Below, one piece after another: positions 8,968 to 16,583 of a DNA stretch of 64,000 nucleotides. Source of the DNA: Gillisia lutea (GTDB taxonomy: Bacteria > Bacteroidota > Bacteroidia > Flavobacteriales > Flavobacteriaceae); NCBI RefSeq assembly GCF_021568705.1, contig NZ_JAKGTH010000008.1, forward strand, positions 1 to 64,000. The letters run 5' to 3'. The notes under the pieces were generated by a model that worked only from the letters and a program-made list of their open reading frames with translations, was not told the DNA's origin and searched no databases. The position numbers and the translations under genes are program-made. Every line of letters begins with the position of its first letter. The first letter of the stretch is position 1.

Positions 8968-9549
8968 CTATCCGTGAATACTTTCTTTTGTTCCCAAATC
9001 TTTCATTACTTCTGCCTCAAAAGTTAATAGGTCCTGCCATTTTTTATCTACAACTGCTCTTTCTCCATATTTACGGGCAGAATTGAGGAAAAGAGTATAA
9101 TGGTTTGCCTCGCTTATCATTAGTTGTTTGTAGAATTCTCTAAGTTCCTCTTCTTGTAGTTCTTCAGAAAGTAGTCTGAACCGCTCACAACTTCTAGCTT
9201 CTATTAAAGCGGCAATAAGAAGTCTGTGCACGAGTTGCGTTACCCGGCTTCCGCCTTTTGGAAAGAATTCTCTTAGCTTGATAACATATTCATCTTTTCT
9301 GTCCCAACCTAATGTGAAACCGCGTTTTAAGAGCTTGTCGTGTACCATTTTAAAATGTCCCATTTCCTCACGGGCCAGAGCTGTCATTTCAACAACTAAG
9401 TCAGAATATTCAGGGAAAGATACAATCAGGGAAATTGCTGTAGAGGCAGCTTTTTGCTCACAATAGGCGTGATCGATAAGAATTTCTTCTATGTTCTTTT
9501 CAGCGATTTTAGCCCATCTAGGGTCGGTAGGAAGTTTTAAACCAAGCAT
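8968..9549 (-). CDS. miaE: tRNA-(ms2io6A)-hydroxylase-type di-iron protein
   Basis: 193 residues of the MiaE ferritin-like family. Helical segments carry the di-iron ligands: EILIDHAYCEQKAA, EMTALAREEMGHFKMV, EARSCERFRLL and ISEANHYTLFL, giving the expected Glu/ExxH pattern. MiaE hydroxylates the modified adenosine 37 of tRNAs reading UNN codons. It starts 3 bp after the dnaX stop, so it is probably expressed from the dnaX promoter. Bacteroidota members are somewhat divergent from the Salmonella enzyme, so the precise substrate is inferred. Confidence 0.9.
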   Translation of the reverse strand: MLGLKLPTDPRWAKIAEKNIEEILIDHAYCEQKAASTAISLIVSFPEYSDLVVEMTALAREEMGHFKMVHDKLLKRGFTLGWDRKDEYVIKLREFFPKGGSRVTQLVHRLLIAALIEARSCERFRLLSEELQEEELREFYKQLMISEANHYTLFLNSARKYGERAVVDKKWQDLLTFEAEVMKDLGTKESIHG

Positions 9550-9552
9550 GAC

Positions 9553-11385
9553 TTATATATCTAGATCAAATGTTGCTCGAAGTTTCTCGATCAACGGGTT
9601 CTTTTCTTTTAACTTATTATACTTTTCCATATCCGTAAACGCAAACTTTTTTGCAGCTTGTTCATTCACATGTATTTCTAAACTTATAAAAGTATTATTA
9701 AGCTTTTTCTTTAGAAATGACATTAATGGATTCTGACCTTTTTCAAGATCTTTCTTCATCGTACTATTGGGTAGCTCCATAGAAATTACATGTCCGTTCA
9801 CTTTGGGCATATCAGTTTCCATAATAGAAGCAAGAATCTTTTCACCTTTGTTCTTTATTCTATGAATGTATTCATCCCAAGCTGCATGCAATTGAGTTTC
9901 GTTGAAAGGAGTGTCCTTTTCCTCAACGGCATGTTGATGTTGTTGCCCTTGTTGTTTTGCTAGTAATTCCCTTTTTTTGCGAATACTGCTTAAAGATAAA
10001 CCGGAAACTTTTTCAGGAGTTTTAGTTGTTGTTTCAGAGGTTGCTACAGGTTTTTCTTCTGAAGTTTCTTTAGGAGTTTCAACTGCCGGAGTGGGTGTGG
10101 TCAAGTTAGAAACTTCACTAACTTTTTCTTTAGCTGGTGTAGTAATAGAAGAGGTTTGTGGGGTTGAAACTGGAACCTGAGCTTCAGGACTTGGTGCCGC
10201 TGAATCCTGTGACATTTCATTTTCTGTAATTATTTCTTTTTTAGCTGAAGAAATCTTTACTGCCGGAGAATTTCCATTTTTGAAATGAGCAGGAGGGATT
10301 ATGTATTGCTCAGACTTTTTTTTTTCTCCATCAAAATTGATAGAGGCTAATTGCATTAGGCAAAGTTCTATAAGCAAACGTTGATTTCGGCTGCTTTTAA
10401 ATTTCATATCACAATCATTCGCCAATTCTATTCCCTGTAACAAGAACTCCTGAGTGGTTTGCTGAGATTGTTCAAAATAATTAGCCTTTGTAGTTTCTCC
10501 AACTTCCAGGAGATTTATAGTTTTTGGATTTTTGCAAACTAATAGATCTCTAAAATGTGATGCTAAGCCTGAAATGAAATTATGCCCATCAAATCCTTGA
10601 GAAAGTATATTATTGAATTCTACTAAGAGTTCAGGAATATTATGCTCTAAAATTAATCGGGTTACGTTTAAATAGGTTTCATAATCCAGAACGTTTAAAT
10701 TCTCAGTCACCGATTGTCTCGTAAGATTAGCACCACTAAAACTAACAACTCTATCATAAATAGATAAAGCGTCTCTCATAGCGCCATCTGCCTTTTGCGC
10801 AATAATATGTAAAGCATCTTCTTCAGCCTTTACATTTTCCTGCTCAGCGATATATGCTAGGTATTTTCTAGCATCGGTCACAGTTATTCTTTTAAAATCG
10901 AATATCTGACATCTTGACAGTATGGTGGGAATAATCTTATGTTTTTCGGTAGTCGCTAAAATAAAAATAGCATGCTTTGGCGGTTCTTCTAAGGTCTTCA
11001 AAAAAGCATTGAAAGCGGATGCAGAAAGCATGTGCACCTCATCAATAATATACACCTTATATTTTCCTACTTGTGGCGGGATACGAACCTGATCTATAAG
11101 ATTTCTAATATCATCTACCGAGTTATTAGAGGCAGCATCTAATTCAAAAATATTAAAAGCAAAATCTTCATCGGGTTGTTGCGTCCCGTCATGGTTAATC
11201 ATTTTAGCCAAAATTCTGGCACAGGTGGTCTTACCCACTCCACGCGGACCAGTAAAAAGTAAGGCTTGAGCAAGGTGATCATGCTCTATGGCATTCAATA
11301 AAGTGTTTGTAATGGCTTGTTGCCCCACCACATCTTTAAAAGTTTGTGGACGGTATTTACGCGCTGATACAACAAAATGCTCCAT
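9553..11385 (-). CDS. dnaX: DNA polymerase III subunit tau (gamma by slippage)
   Basis: 610 residues. DnaX is the clamp-loader ATPase. The AAA+ core has Walker A GPRGVGKT (46-53), Walker B IIDEVHML, the SRC sensor region (ILSRCQIFDF) and domain III to about residue 350. Then comes a low-complexity Pro/Thr/Glu/Ser linker (about 370-490) and a C-terminal tau domain. Between Walker A and DAASNN the four-Cys zinc module seen in E. coli DnaX is missing; the segment is MINHDGTQQPDEDFAFN. An A10 tract at codons 354-357 is a probable site for making a shorter gamma form (see recoding site). A TATATTTG promoter element lies just upstream, and miaE follows. Confidence 0.97.
   Translation of the reverse strand: MEHFVVSARKYRPQTFKDVVGQQAITNTLLNAIEHDHLAQALLFTGPRGVGKTTCARILAKMINHDGTQQPDEDFAFNIFELDAASNNSVDDIRNLIDQVRIPPQVGKYKVYIIDEVHMLSASAFNAFLKTLEEPPKHAIFILATTEKHKIIPTILSRCQIFDFKRITVTDARKYLAYIAEQENVKAEEDALHIIAQKADGAMRDALSIYDRVVSFSGANLTRQSVTENLNVLDYETYLNVTRLILEHNIPELLVEFNNILSQGFDGHNFISGLASHFRDLLVCKNPKTINLLEVGETTKANYFEQSQQTTQEFLLQGIELANDCDMKFKSSRNQRLLIELCLMQLASINFDGEKKKSEQYIIPPAHFKNGNSPAVKISSAKKEIITENEMSQDSAAPSPEAQVPVSTPQTSSITTPAKEKVSEVSNLTTPTPAVETPKETSEEKPVATSETTTKTPEKVSGLSLSSIRKKRELLAKQQGQQHQHAVEEKDTPFNETQLHAAWDEYIHRIKNKGEKILASIMETDMPKVNGHVISMELPNSTMKKDLEKGQNPLMSFLKKKLNNTFISLEIHVNEQAAKKFAFTDMEKYNKLKEKNPLIEKLRATFDLDI
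10286..10326 (-). other. Probable dnaX slippage site (A10 tract plus hairpin)
   Basis: On the coding strand G is followed by ten A (10325-10316) and then GTC. The normal reading is GAA AAA AAA AAG TCT. One extra A, or a -1 ribosomal shift, gives AAA GTC TGA with a stop at 10312-10310, producing a protein of about 358 residues ending just after domain III. Loss of one A also ends within about six codons. Immediately downstream TGAGCA (10312-10307) can pair with TGCTCA (10291-10286) across a 15-nt loop. E. coli and Thermus dnaX use the same kind of site to make gamma; its use here is inferred. Confidence 0.7.
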
Positions 11386-11402
11386 GAATTAATTTTGAAG
11401 AA

Positions 11403-11410
11403 CAAATATA
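11403..11410 (-). promoter_or_regulatory. Candidate dnaX promoter -7 element
   Basis: On the minus strand this reads TATATTTG, a match to the Bacteroidota TAnnTTTG element. The leader would be short, about 10 nt before the ATG at 11385. No well-spaced TTG element was found upstream. Confidence 0.45.
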
Positions 11411-11483
11411 GAAATACCATATCAAAGATGTAAGTCTAAAAGTCTCTTTTTTACCTTTATTTCTACTGATTTTATAAAGCATC

Positions 11484-11514
11484 TTGATTTATGGGTTTTC
11501 ATGTAGTATCTTTG
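11484..11514 (+). promoter_or_regulatory. rnpB promoter
   Basis: TTG at 11484-11486, a 20-bp spacer and TATCTTTG at 11507-11514 form a strong Bacteroidota housekeeping promoter. Transcription would begin near 11521, exactly where the RNase P RNA 5' strand begins. Confidence 0.75.
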
Positions 11515-11520
11515 CAAAAA

Positions 11521-11845
11521 AGTAGACCGCCTTATCGCTGCGCTTTATGCGCGGAGGAAAGTCCGGACACCGTAGAGCAGCATAGTGGGTAACGCCCACC
11601 AGTCGGAAGATTAGGACAAGTGCAACAGAAAGTATGTACAGGTAATGCTGTAGTGAAAACAGGTAAACTCTATGCGGTGCAATGCCATGTATACCGGTAT
11701 TTAAGAACTGCTCGTTCGCGCCGGAGGGTAGGCAGCTAGAGATTTTTGGTAACAGAAATATAAGATAAATGATAAGGTCTTTTTGAAAGTGGAAGGGGTT
11801 ACCTTTTCAACTCAAAGAGAACAGAATCCGGCTTATAGGTCTGCT
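11521..11845 (+). ncRNA. rnpB: RNase P RNA (class A)
   Basis: The catalytic RNA that processes the 5' ends of tRNA precursors. The conserved 5' half of P4 and J3/4 is visible (GGAGGAAAGTCCGGAC, near 11553), as is the 3' half (ACAGAATCCGGCTTAT, 11821-11836). The ends pair: AGTAGACC at 11521 with GGTCTGCT at 11838-11845, forming P1. Length of about 325 nt fits. A T-rich tail (TTTTTATTTTTTT) follows directly and probably ends the transcript. It is unannotated by protein-ORF calling; its 3' end lies 2 bp from the stop of the convergent gene at 11848. Confidence 0.95.
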
Positions 11846-11847
11846 TT

Positions 11848-12228
11848 TTATTTTTTTAATAATTCTTCAGCCCATTCCATGGCTTCTTCAAGTTTGAAGA
11901 AAATATTGGAATTAGTTTTTATGAATGTTTGTTCAAATTGTACCATATTTAGGGTAGAAGGTTTATTAATTACTACCCCAATTCCATAAAGGTTCTTCTT
12001 CATTTTTTCTAACTGTACATACACAATAGGATCTACATTGTAATTGTTAACTCTATTAGATATATAGACATATTTTTTTCCCGCATAATGGGCAGAACAT
12101 ATGATTGCAAGATCATAAACTTGAGACTTGCTGAATATCACATCTTCACGAACCTGAGACACAACAAAATTTTCATAGAACTCAAGTGTGGTGTACTCTA
12201 ACTCTAAAGTTTTTAAAACTTTTCTCAT
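11848..12228 (-). CDS. Conserved hypothetical protein, STAS/SpoIIAA-like size
   Basis: 126 residues, cytoplasmic, no signal or membrane segment. The alternating strand/helix pattern (DLAIICSAHYAGKKYVYISNR ... YGIGVVINKPS ... FKLEEAMEWAEELL) and the C-terminal helix with AxxWA resemble small SpoIIAA-like STAS-fold proteins of Bacteroidota; this fold call is tentative. Its ATG overlaps the rsmD stop by 4 bp (ATGA), so it is the last gene of the 14228-to-11848 operon. It converges on rnpB with almost no space. Confidence 0.65.
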   Translation of the reverse strand: MRKVLKTLELEYTTLEFYENFVVSQVREDVIFSKSQVYDLAIICSAHYAGKKYVYISNRVNNYNVDPIVYVQLEKMKKNLYGIGVVINKPSTLNMVQFEQTFIKTNSNIFFKLEEAMEWAEELLKK

Positions 12229-12773
12229 TCTGCATCAGTCGCTCTAAAAAAACTAAATACAGAATTCCCATATTTTCTGGCCTCTGTTAAATGTGGATTA
12301 TTAGTAAGTTTAGTGTGTTTAGAATGTTCAATAATCAACACCCCTTTTGGTTTTAGCAGCTCCTTTTCAAAAACAAGATTTGCTATCTTCAGAAATTTCT
12401 CTTCATCAAAATCGTAAGGAGGATCGGCAAAAATGATATCGGCTTTAATTGGAGCTTTTTCTAAATATTTAAATACATCACTTTTAACAGGAGTTATGTC
12501 TAAATCTAATTCAGCAGCGGTGGTCTTTATAAACTTTACACATTCAAAATTCCCATCGACAGAGGTTATTGGGCCTGCACCTCTAGAACCAAATTCATAC
12601 GATATGTTTCCTGAGCCAGAAAACAGGTCTAACACGCTTAAATTATGGAATCGGAATTGATTGTTGATGATATTGAACAAAGCTTCCTTTGCCATATCTG
12701 TTGTTGGTCGAATAGGGAGCTTTTTAGGCGCCGTAATTCTTCTTCCTTTATGTATTCCAGAAATTATTCGCAT
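12225..12773 (-). CDS. rsmD: 16S rRNA (guanine-966-N2)-methyltransferase
   Basis: 182 residues. RsmD methylates G966 of 16S rRNA during small-subunit assembly using S-adenosylmethionine. The family start MRIISGIHKGRRI, the RPTTDMAKEALFNII segment, the SAM-binding motif VLDLFSGSGNISYE and the catalytic ADPPYDF (DPPY) are all visible. It overlaps the upstream DUF3822 gene by 10 bp and the downstream gene by 4 bp, so the operon is tightly coupled. Confidence 0.95.
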   Translation of the reverse strand: MRIISGIHKGRRITAPKKLPIRPTTDMAKEALFNIINNQFRFHNLSVLDLFSGSGNISYEFGSRGAGPITSVDGNFECVKFIKTTAAELDLDITPVKSDVFKYLEKAPIKADIIFADPPYDFDEEKFLKIANLVFEKELLKPKGVLIIEHSKHTKLTNNPHLTEARKYGNSVFSFFRATDAE

Positions 12774-13594
12774 TTAATTGAATTTATTAAAGTGAAAGCC
12801 TCACGTTGAAACTCTTGTGTGGAATGTGTTTCGGCACTGAGATCGAAATTACAAAGTAAGAAATCTATATTCTTGATATAAGTGTAAGTAATCGAGTATA
12901 ACGAACTCTCTTTTGTGATATTTCCTAAGAGCCATAAATGTAGTTTGGAAGTATCCAATTCTAATTGTTCTGCAGTAAAAAGTAAATAATAGATAAAATC
13001 TTCCTTGGTGTCGTAGCTAAATGTATTTGCCAGTAGAAGAGTATTATTTTTTACCACAACAAGATCAAAGTAGCCATCATTATTATTTAAATATAGATTT
13101 ACCGAGTTATTTTTATGAAGGTTAATCACCGATTCTATAAGAACTGAAACTGTATGCTTATATTCAAACTCGCCATATTTGTCGAACAAAAAATTGGTAA
13201 TGTTGGTATAGGGAATATATACGTTTACCAGAGTACTATCTAAAATGTGGTCTTGAGCCACTATATCTGTTTTTAGAATCTTGGTATTAAATTTCAAATA
13301 ATTAGAAGCATCTTCCTCTATAAAGTATTCGCCGGGTACAAGGCTATAAAGGTCATTAGAAAATAGTAACACTACCTCATCAATACTCCTTTTTAATTCT
13401 TCTTCTGATGCAAATAGCAATTCAATTTGCTCTAATATTTTAACGGGATTATATTCTTTTTTAAATTTTATCTTCTTATACCAGATTACCGAATGGTCTG
13501 CGCAATTTAGAGTACAAAAAGAAAGTCCATTCAAGCTAACTTGAATGGACAACTTTATTAAGTTTTTTATTTCAGTATTATTCGTCGCTACCAT
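12764..13594 (-). CDS. DUF3822 family protein
   Basis: 276 residues from the ATG at 13594 (MVATNNTEIKNLIKL). A longer frame reaches 13660, but the inner start cuts the overlap with the upstream gene to 17 bp and looks more natural. The protein is soluble with an ASKHA-like two-half layout typical of the Bacteroidota DUF3822 family (LSFCTLNCADHSVIWYKKI; ...NLYLNNNDGYFDLVVVKNN). Function is unknown. It is regularly placed next to rsmD in this phylum, as here, which suggests but does not prove a link to RNA modification. Confidence 0.75.
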   Translation of the reverse strand: MVATNNTEIKNLIKLSIQVSLNGLSFCTLNCADHSVIWYKKIKFKKEYNPVKILEQIELLFASEEELKRSIDEVVLLFSNDLYSLVPGEYFIEEDASNYLKFNTKILKTDIVAQDHILDSTLVNVYIPYTNITNFLFDKYGEFEYKHTVSVLIESVINLHKNNSVNLYLNNNDGYFDLVVVKNNTLLLANTFSYDTKEDFIYYLLFTAEQLELDTSKLHLWLLGNITKESSLYSITYTYIKNIDFLLCNFDLSAETHSTQEFQREAFTLINSIKCE

Positions 13595-14228
13595 AAACTT
13601 TTGGCCAGTTACCTTTGGTGTTAACTTCCTCCATAGAACCAACTCTAATATAAGCTCCATTTACACCTTCTACAGATATAACCTGGTTCTCCTGATTTAT
13701 TAAGTCTTTATCCTGATCACTTAGAATAACGTTTTTAGCAACCTTTGCTTCAAAAACAGCAATTTTGTTATCGTTCTTTACAATTGTACCCGCATCCATT
13801 TCAAATTTTGCATCCACTCCTTCAACAGGAACATTCATCATTCTTTTGTAACGGTCGGTATCTTTAAATAAAGAATCTTTTACAGATGCAGTTCCTAAAG
13901 TATCAATGACAATTACATCTTTATATTTATCTACACCAAAAGCTTTTCTGTATTCCTCATCCATAACGGTGGAATCTCTTCTTTGTGTTAGTGTAAATTC
14001 GGCAGTGTCAATAAATCTAACTAGTTTGTCAAAATCTTTTTCAAAAGATCCAGTGATTTCTTGGTGAGCTAATTGCGCAGCACGAATATCCTTAAGACGG
14101 TCAATTACTTTAGCATATCGCTTTTCTTTAACTTTATTAAACTGAATTGGTTCATACACCGAGTTAAAGACAAGGTATCCCAAAAAGATAATCACAATCC
14201 AAAGGAGTAATTGAATTACAAGTTTCAT
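13578..14228 (-). CDS. Membrane-anchored conserved hypothetical protein
   Basis: 216 residues. One N-terminal transmembrane helix (LVIQLLLWIVIIFLGYLVF), then a charged periplasmic or cytoplasmic domain beginning EKRYAKVIDRLKDIRAAQLAHQEITGSF, reminiscent of the helix after the membrane anchor in pilin-like proteins, followed by a beta-rich region. No enzymatic motif is seen. It is first in the rsmD operon and divergent from the helicase gene. I do not recognise a function. Confidence 0.7.
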   Translation of the reverse strand: MKLVIQLLLWIVIIFLGYLVFNSVYEPIQFNKVKEKRYAKVIDRLKDIRAAQLAHQEITGSFEKDFDKLVRFIDTAEFTLTQRRDSTVMDEEYRKAFGVDKYKDVIVIDTLGTASVKDSLFKDTDRYKRMMNVPVEGVDAKFEMDAGTIVKNDNKIAVFEAKVAKNVILSDQDKDLINQENQVISVEGVNGAYIRVGSMEEVNTKGNWPKVYGSDE

Positions 14229-14316
14229 GCTGTTTATTTTTTTAAATTATTAGAGTTCATCGCAAATCTACAATTTTTTTTTATTCGTAAAAGTTTCTGC
14301 CCTAAAAATCCATTGT

Positions 14317-14324
14317 TATCTTTG
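14317..14324 (+). promoter_or_regulatory. Promoter -7 element of the RecD-like helicase gene
   Basis: TATCTTTG matches TAnnTTTG. Transcription would begin near 14331, 12 nt before the ATG at 14343, and after the upstream in-frame start at 14211, which this excludes. Confidence 0.6.
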
Positions 14325-14342
14325 AGATTTGTAACAAAGCCT

Positions 14343-15782
14343 ATGGAAACCCTTACTGCCGATAAATTTTATAAACTATTAATCAATGACTTAGGGTTTG
14401 AAGCAAAGCTGAAACAAGATATTGCTTTACAACAATTATCTTCATTTATACTAAATCCCAACCCAAATTCCATTTTTTTATTAAAAGGATATGCCGGTAC
14501 AGGTAAAACTACAATAATTAGTGCACTCGTCAAAAATTTATGGAAAGTTAAGAAAAGTAGTGTGTTATTGGCTCCTACAGGGCGTGCTGCAAAGGTTATT
14601 TCTCTTTATTCCAATCAGGAAGCTCAAACTATTCATAAGAAAATCTACTTCCCGAAAAAAACTGGAGGTGGGGCGGGAGTTCAATTTGTACTGCAACCTA
14701 ATAAACACAAAAACTGTATTTTTATAGTTGATGAAGCTTCCATGATCCCTGATGAGAATCAGGACGCAAAGCTTTTTGAAAATAACGGGCTATTAGCCGA
14801 TCTTATACAATACGTTTACAGTGGTAATAAATGCTCTCTGGTATTAATTGGTGATACAGCACAGTTGCCGCCGGTTAAGTTAGATGTAAGTCCTGCGTTG
14901 GAAGAACAAAAACTTCAAATAAACTACGATAAAGAGGTTACTCACATTGAGTTAGATGAAGTGGTTAGACAGAGTGTTGAAAGCGATATTTTGCTAAATG
15001 CCACTAGAATTAGAGAAGCAATTTCTCAGGAATTTTATGAGTCTTTTAAATTTAAACTCACTTCCAAAGCTGACCTAATTAGGTTGATGGATGGGCAAGA
15101 GATTTTAGATGCAATTCAGGATTCTTACGATAGTTTGGGGCATGAAGATACTACTATTATTGTGCGTTCGAATAAAAGAGCCAATCAGTACAATCAGCAA
15201 ATACGGTCTCGTATTCTCTTTCAAGAAGATGAAATTGCGGCAGGAGATTACCTTATGGTTGTTAAGAATAATTACTTTTGGATAAAACCATCTTCCGAAG
15301 CAGGATTTATTGCAAATGGGGATATTATTAAAGTTCTCGAAATTTATGCAATTAAAGAATTATATGGGTTTCGTTTTGCTGAAGTGAAAGTAGAAATGGT
15401 AGATTATCCAAAAATGGCTGCCTTTGAAACGGTGGTTATTCTGGACACTTTAGAAAGTAATACACCTTCTTTAACCTATGATGAGTCTAATAAGCTTTAT
15501 CAGGAAGTGATGAAAGATTACGAAGAGGAAACCTCCAAGTACAAGAAGTTCTTAAAGGTTAAGGGTAATAAATTCTTTAATGCCTTACAAATAAAATTCT
15601 CTTATGCCATGACCTGCCATAAATCACAAGGTGGACAATGGAACACTGTTTTTATAGAGCAACCTTATTTGCCTAATGGAATAGATAAGGATTACTTAAG
15701 ATGGCTGTATACAGCTGTGACCAGGGCAAGGGAAAAATTATACCTTATTGGTTTTAAAGATGATTTCTTTGCTGAAAATTAA
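14343..15782 (+). CDS. ATP-dependent RecD-like DNA helicase
   Basis: 479 residues from the ATG at 14343 (METLTADKF); the frame extends upstream but the promoter lies in that extension. Superfamily 1B motifs: Walker A GYAGTGKT (50-57), motif Ia LAPTGRAAKVI, Walker B IFIVDEASMI, motif III LIGDTAQLPPV, motif V AMTCHKSQGGQWN and motif VI YTAVTRAREKLYL (UvrD_C_2 domain). Without RecB/RecC partners it is probably a stand-alone 5'-3' helicase in repair or replication restart. kdsB follows after 21 bp. Confidence 0.92.
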   Translation: METLTADKFYKLLINDLGFEAKLKQDIALQQLSSFILNPNPNSIFLLKGYAGTGKTTIISALVKNLWKVKKSSVLLAPTGRAAKVISLYSNQEAQTIHKKIYFPKKTGGGAGVQFVLQPNKHKNCIFIVDEASMIPDENQDAKLFENNGLLADLIQYVYSGNKCSLVLIGDTAQLPPVKLDVSPALEEQKLQINYDKEVTHIELDEVVRQSVESDILLNATRIREAISQEFYESFKFKLTSKADLIRLMDGQEILDAIQDSYDSLGHEDTTIIVRSNKRANQYNQQIRSRILFQEDEIAAGDYLMVVKNNYFWIKPSSEAGFIANGDIIKVLEIYAIKELYGFRFAEVKVEMVDYPKMAAFETVVILDTLESNTPSLTYDESNKLYQEVMKDYEEETSKYKKFLKVKGNKFFNALQIKFSYAMTCHKSQGGQWNTVFIEQPYLPNGIDKDYLRWLYTAVTRAREKLYLIGFKDDFFAEN

Positions 15783-15803
15783 TATATATAGACATTATTA
15801 AGA

Positions 15804-16547
15804 ATGAATAATAGCACATTAAAAACAATAGCAATGATCCCGGCAAGATATGAAGCCAGTAGATTCCCGGGAAAATTAATGAAAGATCTAAATGGTAAAA
15901 CGGTAATTCACCGTACCTATGAAGCAGCGATTAATACGAATTTATTTGATGAAGTATACGTAGTAACCGACAGCGATATTATTTTTGATGAGATAACAAA
16001 ATTTGGAGGAAAGGCTATAAAAAGCCTGAAAGAACATGAATGCGGCAGCGATAGGATTGCTGAAGCTGTGGCCGAGATGGATGTAGACATTGTAGTAAAT
16101 GTACAAGGGGATGAACCTTTAATAGATAAAGAAAGCCTTTTTAAGCTCTTACAAGTCTTTAAATTTGATGAAAAGGGAATTATAGACCTAGCTTCATTAA
16201 AAACACCTATGTATGAAAGCGAAGAGATCACCAATCCCAATAACGTGAAAGTGATAACCAACAAGAATAATCTTGCCCTTTATTTCTCGAGATTCCCTGT
16301 CCCTTATCCTAGAGATACCAATAGTGGTGTAACCTATTATAAGCATATTGGTGTATATGCCTTTAGAAAGCAGGCTCTAATGGATTTCCATAAACTGCCA
16401 ATGCTCGAGCTGGAAGCTACCGAGAAAATAGAAGCCATACGATATTTGGAATATGGGAAGAATATTATGATGGTAGAAACCGATTTTAAAGGGATTGGTA
16501 TCGATACCCCGGAAGATCTGGAGAAAGCAAAGAAATTATTTCAGTAA
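15804..16547 (+). CDS. kdsB: 3-deoxy-manno-octulosonate cytidylyltransferase
   Basis: 247 residues. KdsB activates Kdo with CTP to CMP-Kdo for lipid A core assembly. The N-terminal nucleotide-binding motif [15 protein letters not shown], the [11 protein letters not shown] segment, NVQGDEPLI and C-terminal [12 protein letters not shown] are all typical. It pairs functionally with the Kdo-8-phosphate phosphatase at 28749-29270. An intrinsic terminator follows 5 bp after the stop. Confidence 0.97.
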   Translation: MNNSTLKTIAMIPARYEASRFPGKLMKDLNGKTVIHRTYEAAINTNLFDEVYVVTDSDIIFDEITKFGGKAIKSLKEHECGSDRIAEAVAEMDVDIVVNVQGDEPLIDKESLFKLLQVFKFDEKGIIDLASLKTPMYESEEITNPNNVKVITNKNNLALYFSRFPVPYPRDTNSGVTYYKHIGVYAFRKQALMDFHKLPMLELEATEKIEAIRYLEYGKNIMMVETDFKGIGIDTPEDLEKAKKLFQ

Positions 16548-16551
16548 ATAT

Positions 16552-16583
16552 AAAAAGGCAGTTCTAAGAAACTGCCTTTTTAT
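16552..16583. terminator. Bidirectional intrinsic terminator kdsB / photolyase
   Basis: AAAAAGGCAGTT pairs with AACTGCCTTTTT across a short loop, with A and T runs on both sides. It serves the convergent kdsB and photolyase genes; the photolyase stop lies inside it. Confidence 0.85.

Noticed and set aside
9977-10180. Val/Ser-rich 67-codon plus-strand ORF
   Set aside because: It is the reverse reading of the Pro/Thr/Glu-rich dnaX linker and has no independent support.
12433-12660. 75-codon plus-strand ORF in rsmD
   Set aside because: Antisense to rsmD, which has full methyltransferase motifs.
14211-14342. N-terminal extension of the RecD-like helicase
   Set aside because: It overlaps the divergent gene and contains the TATCTTTG promoter element; the extension is Phe-rich and not helicase-like.
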